Shown in pieces: positions 20,601 through 26,881 of a DNA stretch of 64,000 bases. The stretch spans positions 62,001 to 126,000 of the forward strand of contig JBEVVR010000004.1 in NCBI GenBank assembly GCA_040507035.1, read 5' to 3'. A model generated the notes under the pieces. The model was not told where the DNA came from. It searched no databases and was given only the letters and a program-made list of their open reading frames with translations. The DNA comes from Thiodiazotropha sp040507035 (lineage in GTDB: Bacteria; Pseudomonadota; Gammaproteobacteria; Chromatiales; Chromatiaceae). The first letter of the stretch is position 1; the number at the start of each line of letters is the position of its first letter. The position numbers and the translations under genes were made by a program.

Positions 20601-22864
20601 TGGGTTGGATCAAAGGCTAAATCATCAATAAATCCACCCCATTTGGAATAGATTTTGTCCTTGCTGTTTCTATCGCTATCGTAGTAGAGACGCCAATCCC
20701 ACCTGTGGGGGGGGATTTCAGTGATGGCATCCACCTTGTCGAGTATGTTTTCCCAAAACTCTTGCGTGGAATTTGCTTTAGGAAATAGGCTCGCGATACC
20801 GATTATTGCGATATCAACCGGATCAGATTTATTGTCTGACTCTGCGACAATAATCGGTCGATTTTGATTAATCAGCTTGTACGCCCTGGAAGTGACCTCA
20901 TCGTGCAGTGTTTTAATATCAGTCACATTGGAGCGGAGGGTGGCGACTTGGCCAAGCATGTACATCCCTTCCTCTCGCTGTGTCGCTTCATCCAGTGTGG
21001 TGAGTTCTCCTTTGTCACCGTGGCGGGCGCAGCCTTTGGAGGCAATACGTAAACGTCCCATAATAAGGTCGTCAAGCACCTTCCTGCACTCATCCACCGG
21101 TACTTTCTTTTCGCGCATACGTCTGGCTTCATTGAAAAAATACCGGGCAAATGGGGTATAGGCGCAACGGCTGGCATGACCGGGACCTGATTCAAGGCTC
21201 ACGGTGTGCTCACATTGAACGACCTCTTGCTGAAATGTTGGAACAATCGCTCCTGTAGCAACAATCTCTTTGGTGAATAGATAGCTGCTCCCCATTAAGA
21301 TGCCGATTTTGACACCCTTTTCCAATAGATGAGCAGCCAATACTTGAACCACCGCTGATGAGACGGCATCATGAATGCCGCCTGCAAACAGGATCTGTAT
21401 ATCTTCACCTGGAGCCTTGCCTGTCTCTATTTCGTGCAATAACTGATCGACCATCGCACTCCACAGGACGAAACTGCTTAAAGGTCCAATATGTCCGCCG
21501 CATTCCCCTCCCTCGAAAATAAAACGCCGTGCACCCTCCTTTATAAACAGGGGTATCAGGTTGGAGGAGGGTACGTGTAAAAATGATTGGATACCTTCTT
21601 TTTCAAGCTTTACAGCCTGGTCAGGTCGTCCACCGGCAATGATGGCAAAACCAGGGCTATACTTTTTGGCCAACTCTATTTGTTCATCCAACAAGGCCTG
21701 AGGAGCAAAGCCCAGCAATCCAATCCCCCAAGGTTGACCAGAAAGACGATTACTTGTTTCGTTGAGTAGATTGTCCAGCGCCTTACCCTTCAACAGGGCG
21801 AAGGCAAGCATGGGTAATGCGCCGCCATCTGCTATGGCTCTGGCAAATTCCGCATTATCAGAGACTCGACTCATGGGCCCTTGCACAAGTGGGAAACGTA
21901 CACCCAATGCCTGAGCCATGGGTGCACTTTCTGATAATGGATTGTGTTGCAAAGCTATTGCTGCAGCTTCATGTACAGCTTCATCAAACGCCATGAAGAG
22001 ATCTGCTAGATGAACATACTTCTCGCTCCAGGAGCCAGCAAAGCAGACGTCCTGCCCTAAGGGTAATATTCCACTGCGGGGATTTTCCCAGATTACCTTC
22101 CCCCGGGCCTCCTCTCTCAAATCGGATGATGCCCCCTTGTGTTTGGAGAAAAAACGCTGAGCTTCCTGATGACCTGGGCGCACCAGAATGCGCAGGTAGG
22201 TTCCCTGTTCTTCGTCTCCTACCGCAATTGTTTCATTGCCTGATAAAGTACTGATGACAGGAGTTAAAACCTCGGCTAGAGGAGAATCTCTTAACAGCAG
22301 TACCTGGTTGTCAAGTACGCCTCCTGAGACGCCAATAGCATGACACGCAGCTGCAACTTGAGGCGTTAATCCGCCCCGAACATAAATTGGTACAACTGCT
22401 TTGTTACGCCATTTCTGCAGCAACACAAAAGTGCTGCTTTCACCAACAAAGCCGCCTGATTCATGCCCCTTGAGTACCAATCCATCGATGTGTTGCTGAT
22501 CCAGTACCGAAGAGTCTTCGCTGTCTGTCACCTCGACCAGAATAGAGACTCCTTTCTTCCTCAAACGCGCAGTCTGCTTCTCAATAGACGACCAGATTTC
22601 GTCATCCACGATGACCCAAGTCAATCCTTTACTAATGTAATCTTCAGCGGCAGTTAGTAATTTATTATCGGCACGGTCGAGCTTGATACCAAAGTTTGAT
22701 CCAGCTTGCTTGGCAAGTAGATCCAGTTGCGCAAGCTGAGCCTGAGTATCGTTGCTCATCTCAGCATTTAATACGCCTATTCCTCCTGCTCTACAGGCGG
22801 AAATAGCTAGTGTTACATCATCATAACCTGCTGGCGTATATACAAATATTTTAAAATTTTTCAT
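14633..22864 (-). CDS. Giant iterative synthase: NMO-like x2, KS-AT-ACP-KR-DH
   Basis: A 2743-residue protein that opens the operon. Residues 1-240 form a divergent nitronate-monooxygenase-like barrel (KGHESGGFVG). Residues 310-640 form a second, better conserved one (VQGPMSR; EGGECGGHIGP with His458), equivalent to the PfaD enoyl reductase that is normally a separate protein. Then come a KS (from about 683; DAACASS Cys871, EAHGTG, GHTKATAG), an AT (from about 1235; GHSYGEF Ser1344), a low-complexity Gln/Thr-rich linker, a single ACP (GIDSIKR Ser1835), a KR (TGGLKGI near 2140; SDYATAN Tyr2328) and a DH (LQQHCIDDIPVLP His2471; second-lobe DAAAQ). All steps of a reducing cycle are present, so it should build a long reduced or polyunsaturated chain. 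The start ATG has only a weak Shine-Dalgarno sequence. Confidence 0.92.
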   Translation of the reverse strand: MKNFKIFVYTPAGYDDVTLAISACRAGGIGVLNAEMSNDTQAQLAQLDLLAKQAGSNFGIKLDRADNKLLTAAEDYISKGLTWVIVDDEIWSSIEKQTARLRKKGVSILVEVTDSEDSSVLDQQHIDGLVLKGHESGGFVGESSTFVLLQKWRNKAVVPIYVRGGLTPQVAAACHAIGVSGGVLDNQVLLLRDSPLAEVLTPVISTLSGNETIAVGDEEQGTYLRILVRPGHQEAQRFFSKHKGASSDLREEARGKVIWENPRSGILPLGQDVCFAGSWSEKYVHLADLFMAFDEAVHEAAAIALQHNPLSESAPMAQALGVRFPLVQGPMSRVSDNAEFARAIADGGALPMLAFALLKGKALDNLLNETSNRLSGQPWGIGLLGFAPQALLDEQIELAKKYSPGFAIIAGGRPDQAVKLEKEGIQSFLHVPSSNLIPLFIKEGARRFIFEGGECGGHIGPLSSFVLWSAMVDQLLHEIETGKAPGEDIQILFAGGIHDAVSSAVVQVLAAHLLEKGVKIGILMGSSYLFTKEIVATGAIVPTFQQEVVQCEHTVSLESGPGHASRCAYTPFARYFFNEARRMREKKVPVDECRKVLDDLIMGRLRIASKGCARHGDKGELTTLDEATQREEGMYMLGQVATLRSNVTDIKTLHDEVTSRAYKLINQNRPIIVAESDNKSDPVDIAIIGIASLFPKANSTQEFWENILDKVDAITEIPPHRWDWRLYYDSDRNSKDKIYSKWGGFIDDLAFDPTQYGMPPKSIESVDPMQLMALEVAYRTLLDAGYGDREFDRDKASVIIGASGGAGDVGMQYGLRSELPRFHGELPEDVANRLPEWTEDTFSGILLNVMAGRIANRLNFGGASFTTDAACASSFAAIYQGVNELVSGRSDMVLTGGVDTVQGPFGYLCFSKTQALSPRGCCNTFDVSADGIVISEGLAMVAMKRLADAERDGDRIYAVIKGVGGSSDGKAKGLTAPLPEGQLRAMRRAYQQAGFGPETVGLFEAHGTGTVAGDTAELESTTRLLKETGASKHQAVVGSVKTMIGHTKATAGVAGLIKAALSLHHHVLPPHFGVKQPNKVLQGEQCPLYLLDEAQPWLCGDLPRRAACSAFGFGGVNFHMVIEEYGREYRPWMKTAVTQNRVYELLLWDGENKKTLAQRLSRHLDQLAVPINISLKNLAYTLANEYHSSRYTIAIIASDEEDLKSKLSSAVDFLNAKSTELTAGVHYGEQSPGSGKIAVLFPGQGSQYTNMGRELACLFPVVADRMSEADFELAKPFSMRFGEHTLLSHFLFPRGAYTPAQQSSANKALTSTDVAQPALGAIEAGMWELLKSLGLKADMFAGHSYGEFVALFAAGAFDFKTLLSISEARGRFIVDEAVRSGSELGTMAAVKGDRIEIEKIIKQISNVNVANHNAPTQSIISGSSKAIAQAMDSLSKADIAVTPIPVAAAFHSKFVKPAQTSLSDIITKSLWTTPSVPVYSNTTGQAHTCDISSIKHTMSDHLVLPVEFVSEIEKMYDDGARIFIEVGPKSVLTRLTNQILEGHQHKAISIDSNSGGLYGLLNTLAELACVGVRLNLLTLFEGRACDVLALDDLQAFSKNKPPSKHSWMLNGSGARKATDPVKQVGLTLEQAKRGKYVTHSNSMSEKQSSTQDKVNNMEIPTQNVEVKMEQKMDEKRHWPNQRSVGSNLMTEYFSLMHQFLESQENVMSMYMNGSPSVGYSDATRRQIHQSTSHSTEVMTTKQPTIQTIEEASHEAVTPILNTHHTQQPEEQVTETTRSTAESKIDSTAPSQSDAAGLNNDEITEHLLTIVEDKTGYPRDMVGLDQKLEADLGIDSIKRVEIVGSLLQALPPVYGDALGENRGELNTQETLNGMLNMLSGLELEGTAVPFEDAGMGKAVSSKGDLPFRHTIVPIKQEIISQAKRSLNIGHYVITQDSAGIANIVSEHLIAEGCTVSILAPAILADDKLIREWCQSIRKDITEIAGVIHLVQLDSKALSEKSTSENCRDMLNINEKSLFLIVKCLYDILRPSAHIIAVSGLGGCYGRDNRGKVEGLNLQSGFSGLLKSLYEEQPNLRVKAIDVDLALDSNVISKHILTEVKLVGGRQEVGYPSGERTIFKTVACKCENLKDESSINNLVVLATGGLKGITAEILRELAQPGNTFLITGRSPLPVAESAELSCLISETDIRDYFFNQIRNGKLSLTPAEVQNKVNSIIAAREMRSNLEDFEERGVKVIYFAVDVTDEKAMKKLMATVYDQHNSVNGVIHGAGIIEDKYLADKESESWSRVVETKVLGLFNLQKYLRPESLSFFTVFSSVAGRYGNSGQSDYATANELMSRICCQLHQLWDKKVTVRSLCWGPWGATKFGKGMVTAETEAKFSEKHVTLVSAESGRVFFKDEILQQPDEHIEIVCGQGPWEEHEADIANLELETETTHDTALGALLDKAKFTTMSKGELAAEFHLNENYGFLQQHCIDDIPVLPAAAALEMMAEAASELWPGWQVVEVRDCRLLKGLQVSSSNPKIQIIINSPPYGNSDGFDVSAILQSEQENGDWRIHYRSVIRLEQQIPHGFMYEPNLHNDEQLAVSKAYNEYLFHGPCFQVIKTIHGLSPNGSYSEVVSTQPKQWMKHVAADNTWILDPALADAAAQMALLWAHVYRGQSALPARFGRIVKYQSTLPEKLTMYFERQDADESHQIIANVYFVDETNHVAMLIEDLECISSPELNRLGGTAKYCDTSSQEVTFHA

Positions 22865-23167
22865 ATCTAATCTAAAGCATGAAGCGTTGATAAAATCTTG
22901 TTTGGCTCAATTTGCACACCCTGCCTGCGATGGGCGACGGGGTAATATCCTTGCCATGCGCAAGTTTCGGATGGAAAGCAAAACAGCAAATGATCACGGC
23001 GTCCCTTCGTTTGTGGGGAGACTCTGGAGTTGCTCCTCAACGAGGCAGTGACGTATGTGGTTAAGCAGAACAAAGCCGCGACATTAATTGTTGACGACGA
23101 TCGAGTTCGAACCGAGGACTGTGATGTCCCGCTTTGCTTGAGGGAATAGAAGATAGACTTAGAGATA

Positions 23168-23230
23168 GGCATTCCATGCCGGTACCCAGTCATTCCATGT
23201 CTGTACATGGTCAATCCATGGCTGTACATA
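23168..23230. repeat. Imperfect 21-bp tandem repeat, three units
   Basis: Units begin at 23168, 23189 and 23210; the consensus runs G-T-C-A-T-T-C-C-A-T-G-x-C-x-G-T-A-C-A-T-G, and a fourth partial unit (GTCATTCC) follows at 23231. Each of the two better units contains the palindrome TGTACA. The period is a multiple of three, and one minus-strand frame reads heptapeptides of the type MTxYxHG, but no supported gene contains it. Confidence 0.75.
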
Positions 23231-23772
23231 GTCATTCCTTAGACAGTAGTTATACACTACCCTAGTCTCTATACAGCTATCCCTTGCCAGTAGAGATAGC
23301 GAGAAAACTGGAGTATAGACCTTAACTTACAGTATAAATTACCGGTTCAGCAACCAGATGAGCGTTTGGTTACAAAGCTGTTAAAAAGACGGTCGCGCTG
23401 AACCGCTCCGATATATCTTAAATGGTCAAATTAACTGTGTTCGAATTTAACAAGGTGGAGTTCCAATGACAAACCCAAAAACGATAAAACTTGTAGTGGA
23501 TCTCATAATTCCACCCATGTAAAACTCGATTTTCGCATTAAGAGCGGGCCCGGCGTAAGAGGCCAAATCGTTGTAAGTCAAGGTAACGGTCGCCCATGCT
23601 GATCAGGCTCTGCGGACCGCCAATGTGGTTGATCATACGCTCGTTGATGACTGCGCCGACGCTATATTTCCCAAAAATACCGATTTGAGATCTCCTCTCA
23701 GCTAAGCGGATCCAACCATAAGGCGTTAGAGCCATGAGGGTGGAGGAGGGCGCGGACAAGTATAAGTAGCCA

Positions 23773-23829
23773 GGTGTGAGTGGATTCAAATCTCCGGCCG
23801 CTGCCTCACGAATTCAGTTATCTGCCAGG
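23773..23829 (-). pseudogene. tRNA-Pro-like fragment (diverged copy)
   Basis: This stretch matches the 3' two thirds of the tRNA-Pro at 25691-25767 in the same orientation. By hand alignment 33 of 42 bases are identical between 23788-23829 and 25711-25752, covering the T-loop-side GGATTC, variable region, anticodon arm and CCAGG of the D-arm. The acceptor stem is not preserved and the anticodon-stem pairs are broken, so it is not a working tRNA. It may be the distal attachment-site copy of an element that once used tRNA-Pro. Confidence 0.6.
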
Positions 23830-24179
23830 GATTCTTGTAAAAATCAATAGTTGTGTAAGCCAGCTACGAATTATCGTGACTCAAATTGACCTGGTTGACC
23901 ACGATGTGGCTTTATCGTGTCACCTTTTGGTCAGGTCAATGGTTTATTTCATAACTAGATGTAGCTGATTATGTTGCAAACTACCAGTTTGGTGTCTATT
24001 GCTGTGTATTTAGACAACGAGTAGTATCTGCAGCTTCAAACTTAGTGAGAATTGCGGGTATCTGCTCTAGTGTCATTAAATTATTAGCAATGGATTCTGT
24101 TGAACTAGCTATAGCGCGATGATTTGCAGATATTTAAATTCTCTGTAATCTTTATTTGGTAGTGGATCAAGGATTTTAT

Positions 24180-24329
24180 TTAGTTCGTTTCTATTATCCG
24201 CTCTCTAAAGTCCTCGCCAGCAGAGATGTTGTGATCAAAAAAAACTCTATACCCCAAACTCTTTAGTTCAGTATATATTTTATTAACAGTATCTGAATCA
24301 TCTCGCGAATAACTTAGAAATATGTCCAT
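24180..24329 (-). pseudogene. TIR-domain gene, N-terminal stub
   Basis: A 49-codon frame starts at ATG 24327-24329, preceded by GAGGGAGCT, and begins MDIFLSYSRDD. It continues with SLGYRVFFDHNISAGEDF and ends at TAA 24180-24182. These are the first and second conserved blocks of TIR domains (strand A with the S/Y-S-R-D pattern, and the FD-x-x-I-x-x-G-x-x-F block). The rest of the fold is missing. Another frame directly downstream (DNRNELNKILDPLPNKDYR) may be a remnant of the same gene after a deletion or frameshift. An eight-T run inside the coding strand is a possible slippage point. TIR proteins of this kind are common NADase effectors in bacterial anti-phage defence; this copy is presumably dead. 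Confidence 0.7.
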
Positions 24330-24423
24330 AGCTCCCTCTACATTTATCGTGAAAGTTAATGCAAAGAAATTACTGCACGTTCTATGTGATTCAGTATTTA
24401 ACTGCTTGATTGGTATATTTCTC

Positions 24424-24440
24424 TCACATACACTATGTGA
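24424..24440. promoter_or_regulatory. Perfect inverted repeat TCACATA-CAC-TATGTGA
   Basis: Seven-base arms around a 3-nt centre, lying between the repressor-like gene (ends 24502) and the start of the TIR stub (24329). A further TATGTGA half-site occurs about 50 bp closer to the TIR start. The spacing suits a dimeric DNA-binding protein, perhaps the adjacent helix-turn-helix regulator, acting on the TIR gene. No T-run makes it a terminator. Confidence 0.35.
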
Positions 24441-24501
24441 AATTCATTGTGTGTGGTCTTAGTGATATCTGTGAAAATACAAAAATAATTGATTCCAAGC
24501 A

Positions 24502-24933
24502 TCATCTTTGAGTAATTGCTCTGACTGTAATCATTAATTGCACATAGCCGTCCATACTAACGCCATCTGGTAGTTGAATACTATTTAAGGCAACCCAATC
24601 GGCATCTGTTATCTTCAACGTATCAATCACACCATCGTTACTCGCAAGCTCACGCAATCCAGGTGGAGCCTCGTAGTTGGATAGGATAGTGGCTCTTTCC
24701 CCCGTCGCTATATAAGCACCAGTCTCGTCCTTGATTTCTTCACCAAGCAGGTGAGAGACAGTCACGTCAAGTTCCTTTGCGAGTGCTTGAATATGTTCAA
24801 TGGAAACGCCCTTACCGCCGTTTTCAAGTCGAGAGATATGTCCCTGGTCCATGCCGACGAGGCTGGCGAGTTCACGTTGGGTATAGCGCTTGGCCTTGCG
24901 AGCGGCCTTGAGTCTGGTGGGAAATATGTCCAT
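24502..24933 (-). CDS. XRE-family helix-turn-helix regulator (repressor-like)
   Basis: From the ATG at 24931-24933 the protein has 143 residues. A 27-codon upstream extension to 25014 is open but does not look like protein. The N-terminal helix-turn-helix is classical: RLKAARKAKRYTQRELASLV, then GMDQGHISRLENG. The C-terminal half (about 70-143) is a small effector or dimerisation domain with no cysteine and no protease motif. It is transcribed away from the Cro-like gene at 25079, as in a phage lysogeny switch or a restriction-type controller. It probably represses the divergent genes through the repeated AAGGACAT sites between them. Confidence 0.85.
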   Translation of the reverse strand: MDIFPTRLKAARKAKRYTQRELASLVGMDQGHISRLENGGKGVSIEHIQALAKELDVTVSHLLGEEIKDETGAYIATGERATILSNYEAPPGLRELASNDGVIDTLKITDADWVALNSIQLPDGVSMDGYVQLMITVRAITQR

Positions 24934-25035
24934 TTTTGAACGATATCCTGGCTCTCTAATTCTGCTTTTTCCAGTGTAGACATAAGCATATCTCCTATTA
25001 TCTCTAGCGGCCATTCCAGCCTTGATAAATGACTA

Positions 25036-25064
25036 AAGGACATTACAATATGACATAAGGACAT
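25036..25064. promoter_or_regulatory. Paired AAGGACAT direct repeats in divergent control region
   Basis: AAGGACAT occurs at 25036-25043 and again at 25057-25064, exactly 21 bp apart start to start (two helical turns). Both sites lie between the divergent repressor-like and Cro-like genes and immediately upstream of the latter's ribosome-binding site. This is what an operator for a small helix-turn-helix protein should look like. No direct evidence of binding. Confidence 0.45.
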
Positions 25065-25078
25065 CATGAGGGCATGAC

Positions 25079-25234
25079 ATGATCAGCAAGGAAGCAAGGA
25101 AGAATGCCTGTATCAGCCAGGCCGAGCTGGGCAGACGCGTGAGTATGGATCAGAGCGGGATCAGCCGTCTGCAGTGTGGTGAGCGGCCATTGAAGCTGGC
25201 GATGCTGGTTGACGCAGAGAGGGCTGCCCGATGA
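25079..25234 (+). CDS. Small Cro-like helix-turn-helix protein
   Basis: A 51-residue reading frame with a good ribosome-binding site (GAGGG eight bases before the ATG). The central segment ISQAELGRRVSMDQSGISRL is an XRE-type helix-turn-helix very similar in pattern to that of the divergent regulator (TQRELASLVGMDQGHISRL). The stop codon overlaps the start of the next gene (ATGA). It is short even for Cro proteins and may be complete or trimmed at the C-terminus. Confidence 0.6.
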   Translation: MISKEARKNACISQAELGRRVSMDQSGISRLQCGERPLKLAMLVDAERAAR

Positions 25235-25506
25235 GCCGTTGCGCCAGGGAGTGGGCATGGAGTCAGGCGGTAACGCCGGTGCAGAAGCTGGTATTGCTTG
25301 CACTGGCCGAACGTCTACGCGAAGACGACGACGCTTGGCCAGGCGAGGTATGTTTAGGGGAGCACACAGGACTCCCAAAACAGGTCGTGGGAAGAGCCAT
25401 ACAGGAGTTGGAATCTCAAGGAAAGATCCTTTGTTTACGCTTGAGGCTACTCAAGGAGAAGAGAAACTGCTGTGGCCTAAGTTGTTTTATGGATCTCTCG
25501 GGGTGA
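25231..25506 (+). CDS. Helix-turn-helix (HTH_36-like) protein, probably truncated
   Basis: Begins at the ATGA overlap with the Cro-like gene. Residues 8-60 contain WSQAVTPVQKLVLLALAERL, WPGEVCLGEHTGL, and VVGRAIQELESQGKI, the pattern of phage or plasmid replication-initiation and HTH_36 proteins (wing-helix start followed by a recognition helix). After about residue 62 the sequence becomes Cys/Leu/Lys-rich and unlike the family and ends at 91 residues, so a frameshift or deletion is likely. Gene order repressor - Cro - HTH protein is typical of the early region of a prophage or integrative element. Confidence 0.6.
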   Translation: MSRCAREWAWSQAVTPVQKLVLLALAERLREDDDAWPGEVCLGEHTGLPKQVVGRAIQELESQGKILCLRLRLLKEKRNCCGLSCFMDLSG

Positions 25507-25690
25507 CAGGTTTGGCAAGTTCGATCCTGGATAAAATCAGTTGAAACTGACTTAGGCACATGGGCGTTGCAATATTACCGAATACGAAGGTCGTCTTGAG
25601 GTGGATGAGCAACTACTCTCATCCTCACAAAAGTGGCGATGGTGCACTACTTCAAATTGGTCTAGCTACGTGCAGATTATGTGAAAAAGT

Positions 25691-25767
25691 TGGTCGGGGT
25701 GAGAGGATTCGAACCTCCGGCCCCTGCCTCCCGAAGACAGTGCTCTACCAGGCTGAGCTACACCCCG
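25691..25767 (-). tRNA. tRNA-Pro (CGG)
   Basis: A full cloverleaf can be folded by eye: acceptor CGGGGTG paired with CACCCCG, D-arm GCTCAGCCTGGTAGAGC, an anticodon stem CTGTC/GGCAG around the loop TTCGGGA (anticodon CGG), and T-arm with GGTTCGAATCC. The 3' CCA is encoded (TGG at 25691-25693). It is read toward the remnant element and lies 69 bp beyond the end of ispB, an association often seen in gammaproteobacteria. Confidence 0.95.
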
Positions 25768-25836
25768 AATCGTGGTCTGGGTCAGTCTAAAGCTGACGCA
25801 GCGAGCGAGAGATAGTAATGGAAACGGGGGGGTGAT

Positions 25837-26805
25837 TCAATTGGTTCTGGCGACTGAGAAGTCCGCCAGGTCGGATAGGGCCTGACGATAGGAGGTGTCG
25901 GGGAGTGCCTCAAGGGCTTGTTTCGCCGCTTTCGCCTGTGCATGGGCGAGCTGCTGGGTGTAGGTGATGGCGTCGCTTTCGGCAATTGCCTGCATCACGA
26001 AATCGATCTTTTCCAGGCCGCCGTTTTCGATGATTTCGGCCAGCTGTTGGCGTCGGTGGGGTTCGGCGCTCTTCATCGCCTGGATCAACGGCAGGGTCGG
26101 CTTACCTTCAGCCAGGTCGTCGCCGATATTCTTGCCGATTTCCGAGTTGCTCGAGTTGTAGTCCAGGGCATCGTCAACCAGTTGGAAGGCGATGCCGAGG
26201 TGCAGACCATAGTCCGCCAATGCCTTTTGCTGCGCCGCATCAACCCCGGCGATGATGCCGCCGAGGCGGGCGCCTGCCTCGAACAGAGTAGCGGTCTTGC
26301 GCTTGATCACCTCCATGTATTCCGCCTCGCTGGTATCCGGGTTGTGCACGTTGAGCAGCTGCAGCACCTCACCCTCTGCGATGCGGTTGGTGGCGTGGGA
26401 GAGGATATCCATCACCGGCATCTGGCCCACCTCGACCATCATTTCAAAGGAGCGGGAGTAGAGGAAATCGCCCACCAACACGCTGGCCTCGTTGCCCCAG
26501 ACCGCATTCGCCGTCTCCCGGTTGCGTCGCAGATCGGAGCCGTCGACCACATCGTCATGGAGCAGGGTCGCGGTATGGATGAACTCGATGATGGCGGCCA
26601 GATCGACGTGTTTCTCGCCCATATAACTGCAGGCACGGGCAGCCAACAGCACGATCATCGGGCGCAGGCGTTTACCGCCGCTGTGGACGATATAGGCACC
26701 GATCTGGTTGATCAGCACCACATCCGACTGCAGTTGCCGGATGATTAGTTTGTCGACAGCTTCCATGTCGTCGCTGATCAGATCGCGAATTGTTGTTATG
26801 TCCAT
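25837..26805 (-). CDS. ispB: Polyprenyl (octaprenyl-type) diphosphate synthase
   Basis: A 322-residue trans-prenyltransferase that makes the long side chain of ubiquinone or menaquinone from farnesyl and isopentenyl diphosphates. The family landmarks are GGKRLRPM, the first aspartate-rich motif LLHDDVVDGSDLRR, GDFLYSRSF, and the second aspartate-rich motif FQLVDDALDY. Length and end-to-end layout are normal for IspB. Chain length is not readable with certainty. It is the first core gene to the right of tRNA-Pro; its upstream neighbour in the direction of transcription is mutM, separated by 76 bp. Confidence 0.95.
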   Translation of the reverse strand: MDITTIRDLISDDMEAVDKLIIRQLQSDVVLINQIGAYIVHSGGKRLRPMIVLLAARACSYMGEKHVDLAAIIEFIHTATLLHDDVVDGSDLRRNRETANAVWGNEASVLVGDFLYSRSFEMMVEVGQMPVMDILSHATNRIAEGEVLQLLNVHNPDTSEAEYMEVIKRKTATLFEAGARLGGIIAGVDAAQQKALADYGLHLGIAFQLVDDALDYNSSNSEIGKNIGDDLAEGKPTLPLIQAMKSAEPHRRQQLAEIIENGGLEKIDFVMQAIAESDAITYTQQLAHAQAKAAKQALEALPDTSYRQALSDLADFSVARTN

Positions 26806-26881
26806 AGGCCGTCAAGACTTGATACAAAGTTGACGAATGCTAGGAGGGGTGCCATTGAGTGTCAAGCGGCTTGTTTCCCGA

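Larger units (their letters stand above)
22865..24179. other. Gene-poor, decayed interval upstream of the synthase operon
   Basis: About 1.3 kb with no gene I can defend. It must contain the promoter of the synthase operon near its left end. It includes a 21-bp tandem repeat (23168-23230) and a tRNA-like fragment (23773-23829). A start with a good Shine-Dalgarno (AGGTGGAG before the ATG at 23466) opens only an 18-residue frame, MTNPKTIKLVVDLIIPPM, which looks like the beginning of a membrane protein whose remainder is lost. Open frames of 122 and 83 codons on the minus strand (22867-23235 and 23538-23789) have no recognisable domain and atypical composition. Confidence 0.5.

Noticed and set aside
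22867..23235. 122-codon minus-strand frame as a gene
   Set aside because: The composition is Ser/Thr/Arg-rich with no domain, its start lies inside the 21-bp repeat, and no ribosome-binding site is seen; likely chance.
23168..23245. Tandem 21-bp units as a CRISPR array
   Set aside because: The units are directly adjacent without unique spacers and no cas genes are present.
23538..23789. 83-codon minus-strand frame (contains NHIGGPQSLISMGDRYLDLQR) as a transposase or integrase remnant
   Set aside because: The segment looks protein-like, but I could not place it in a family. A profile search against transposases and integrases would decide; not listed as a gene.
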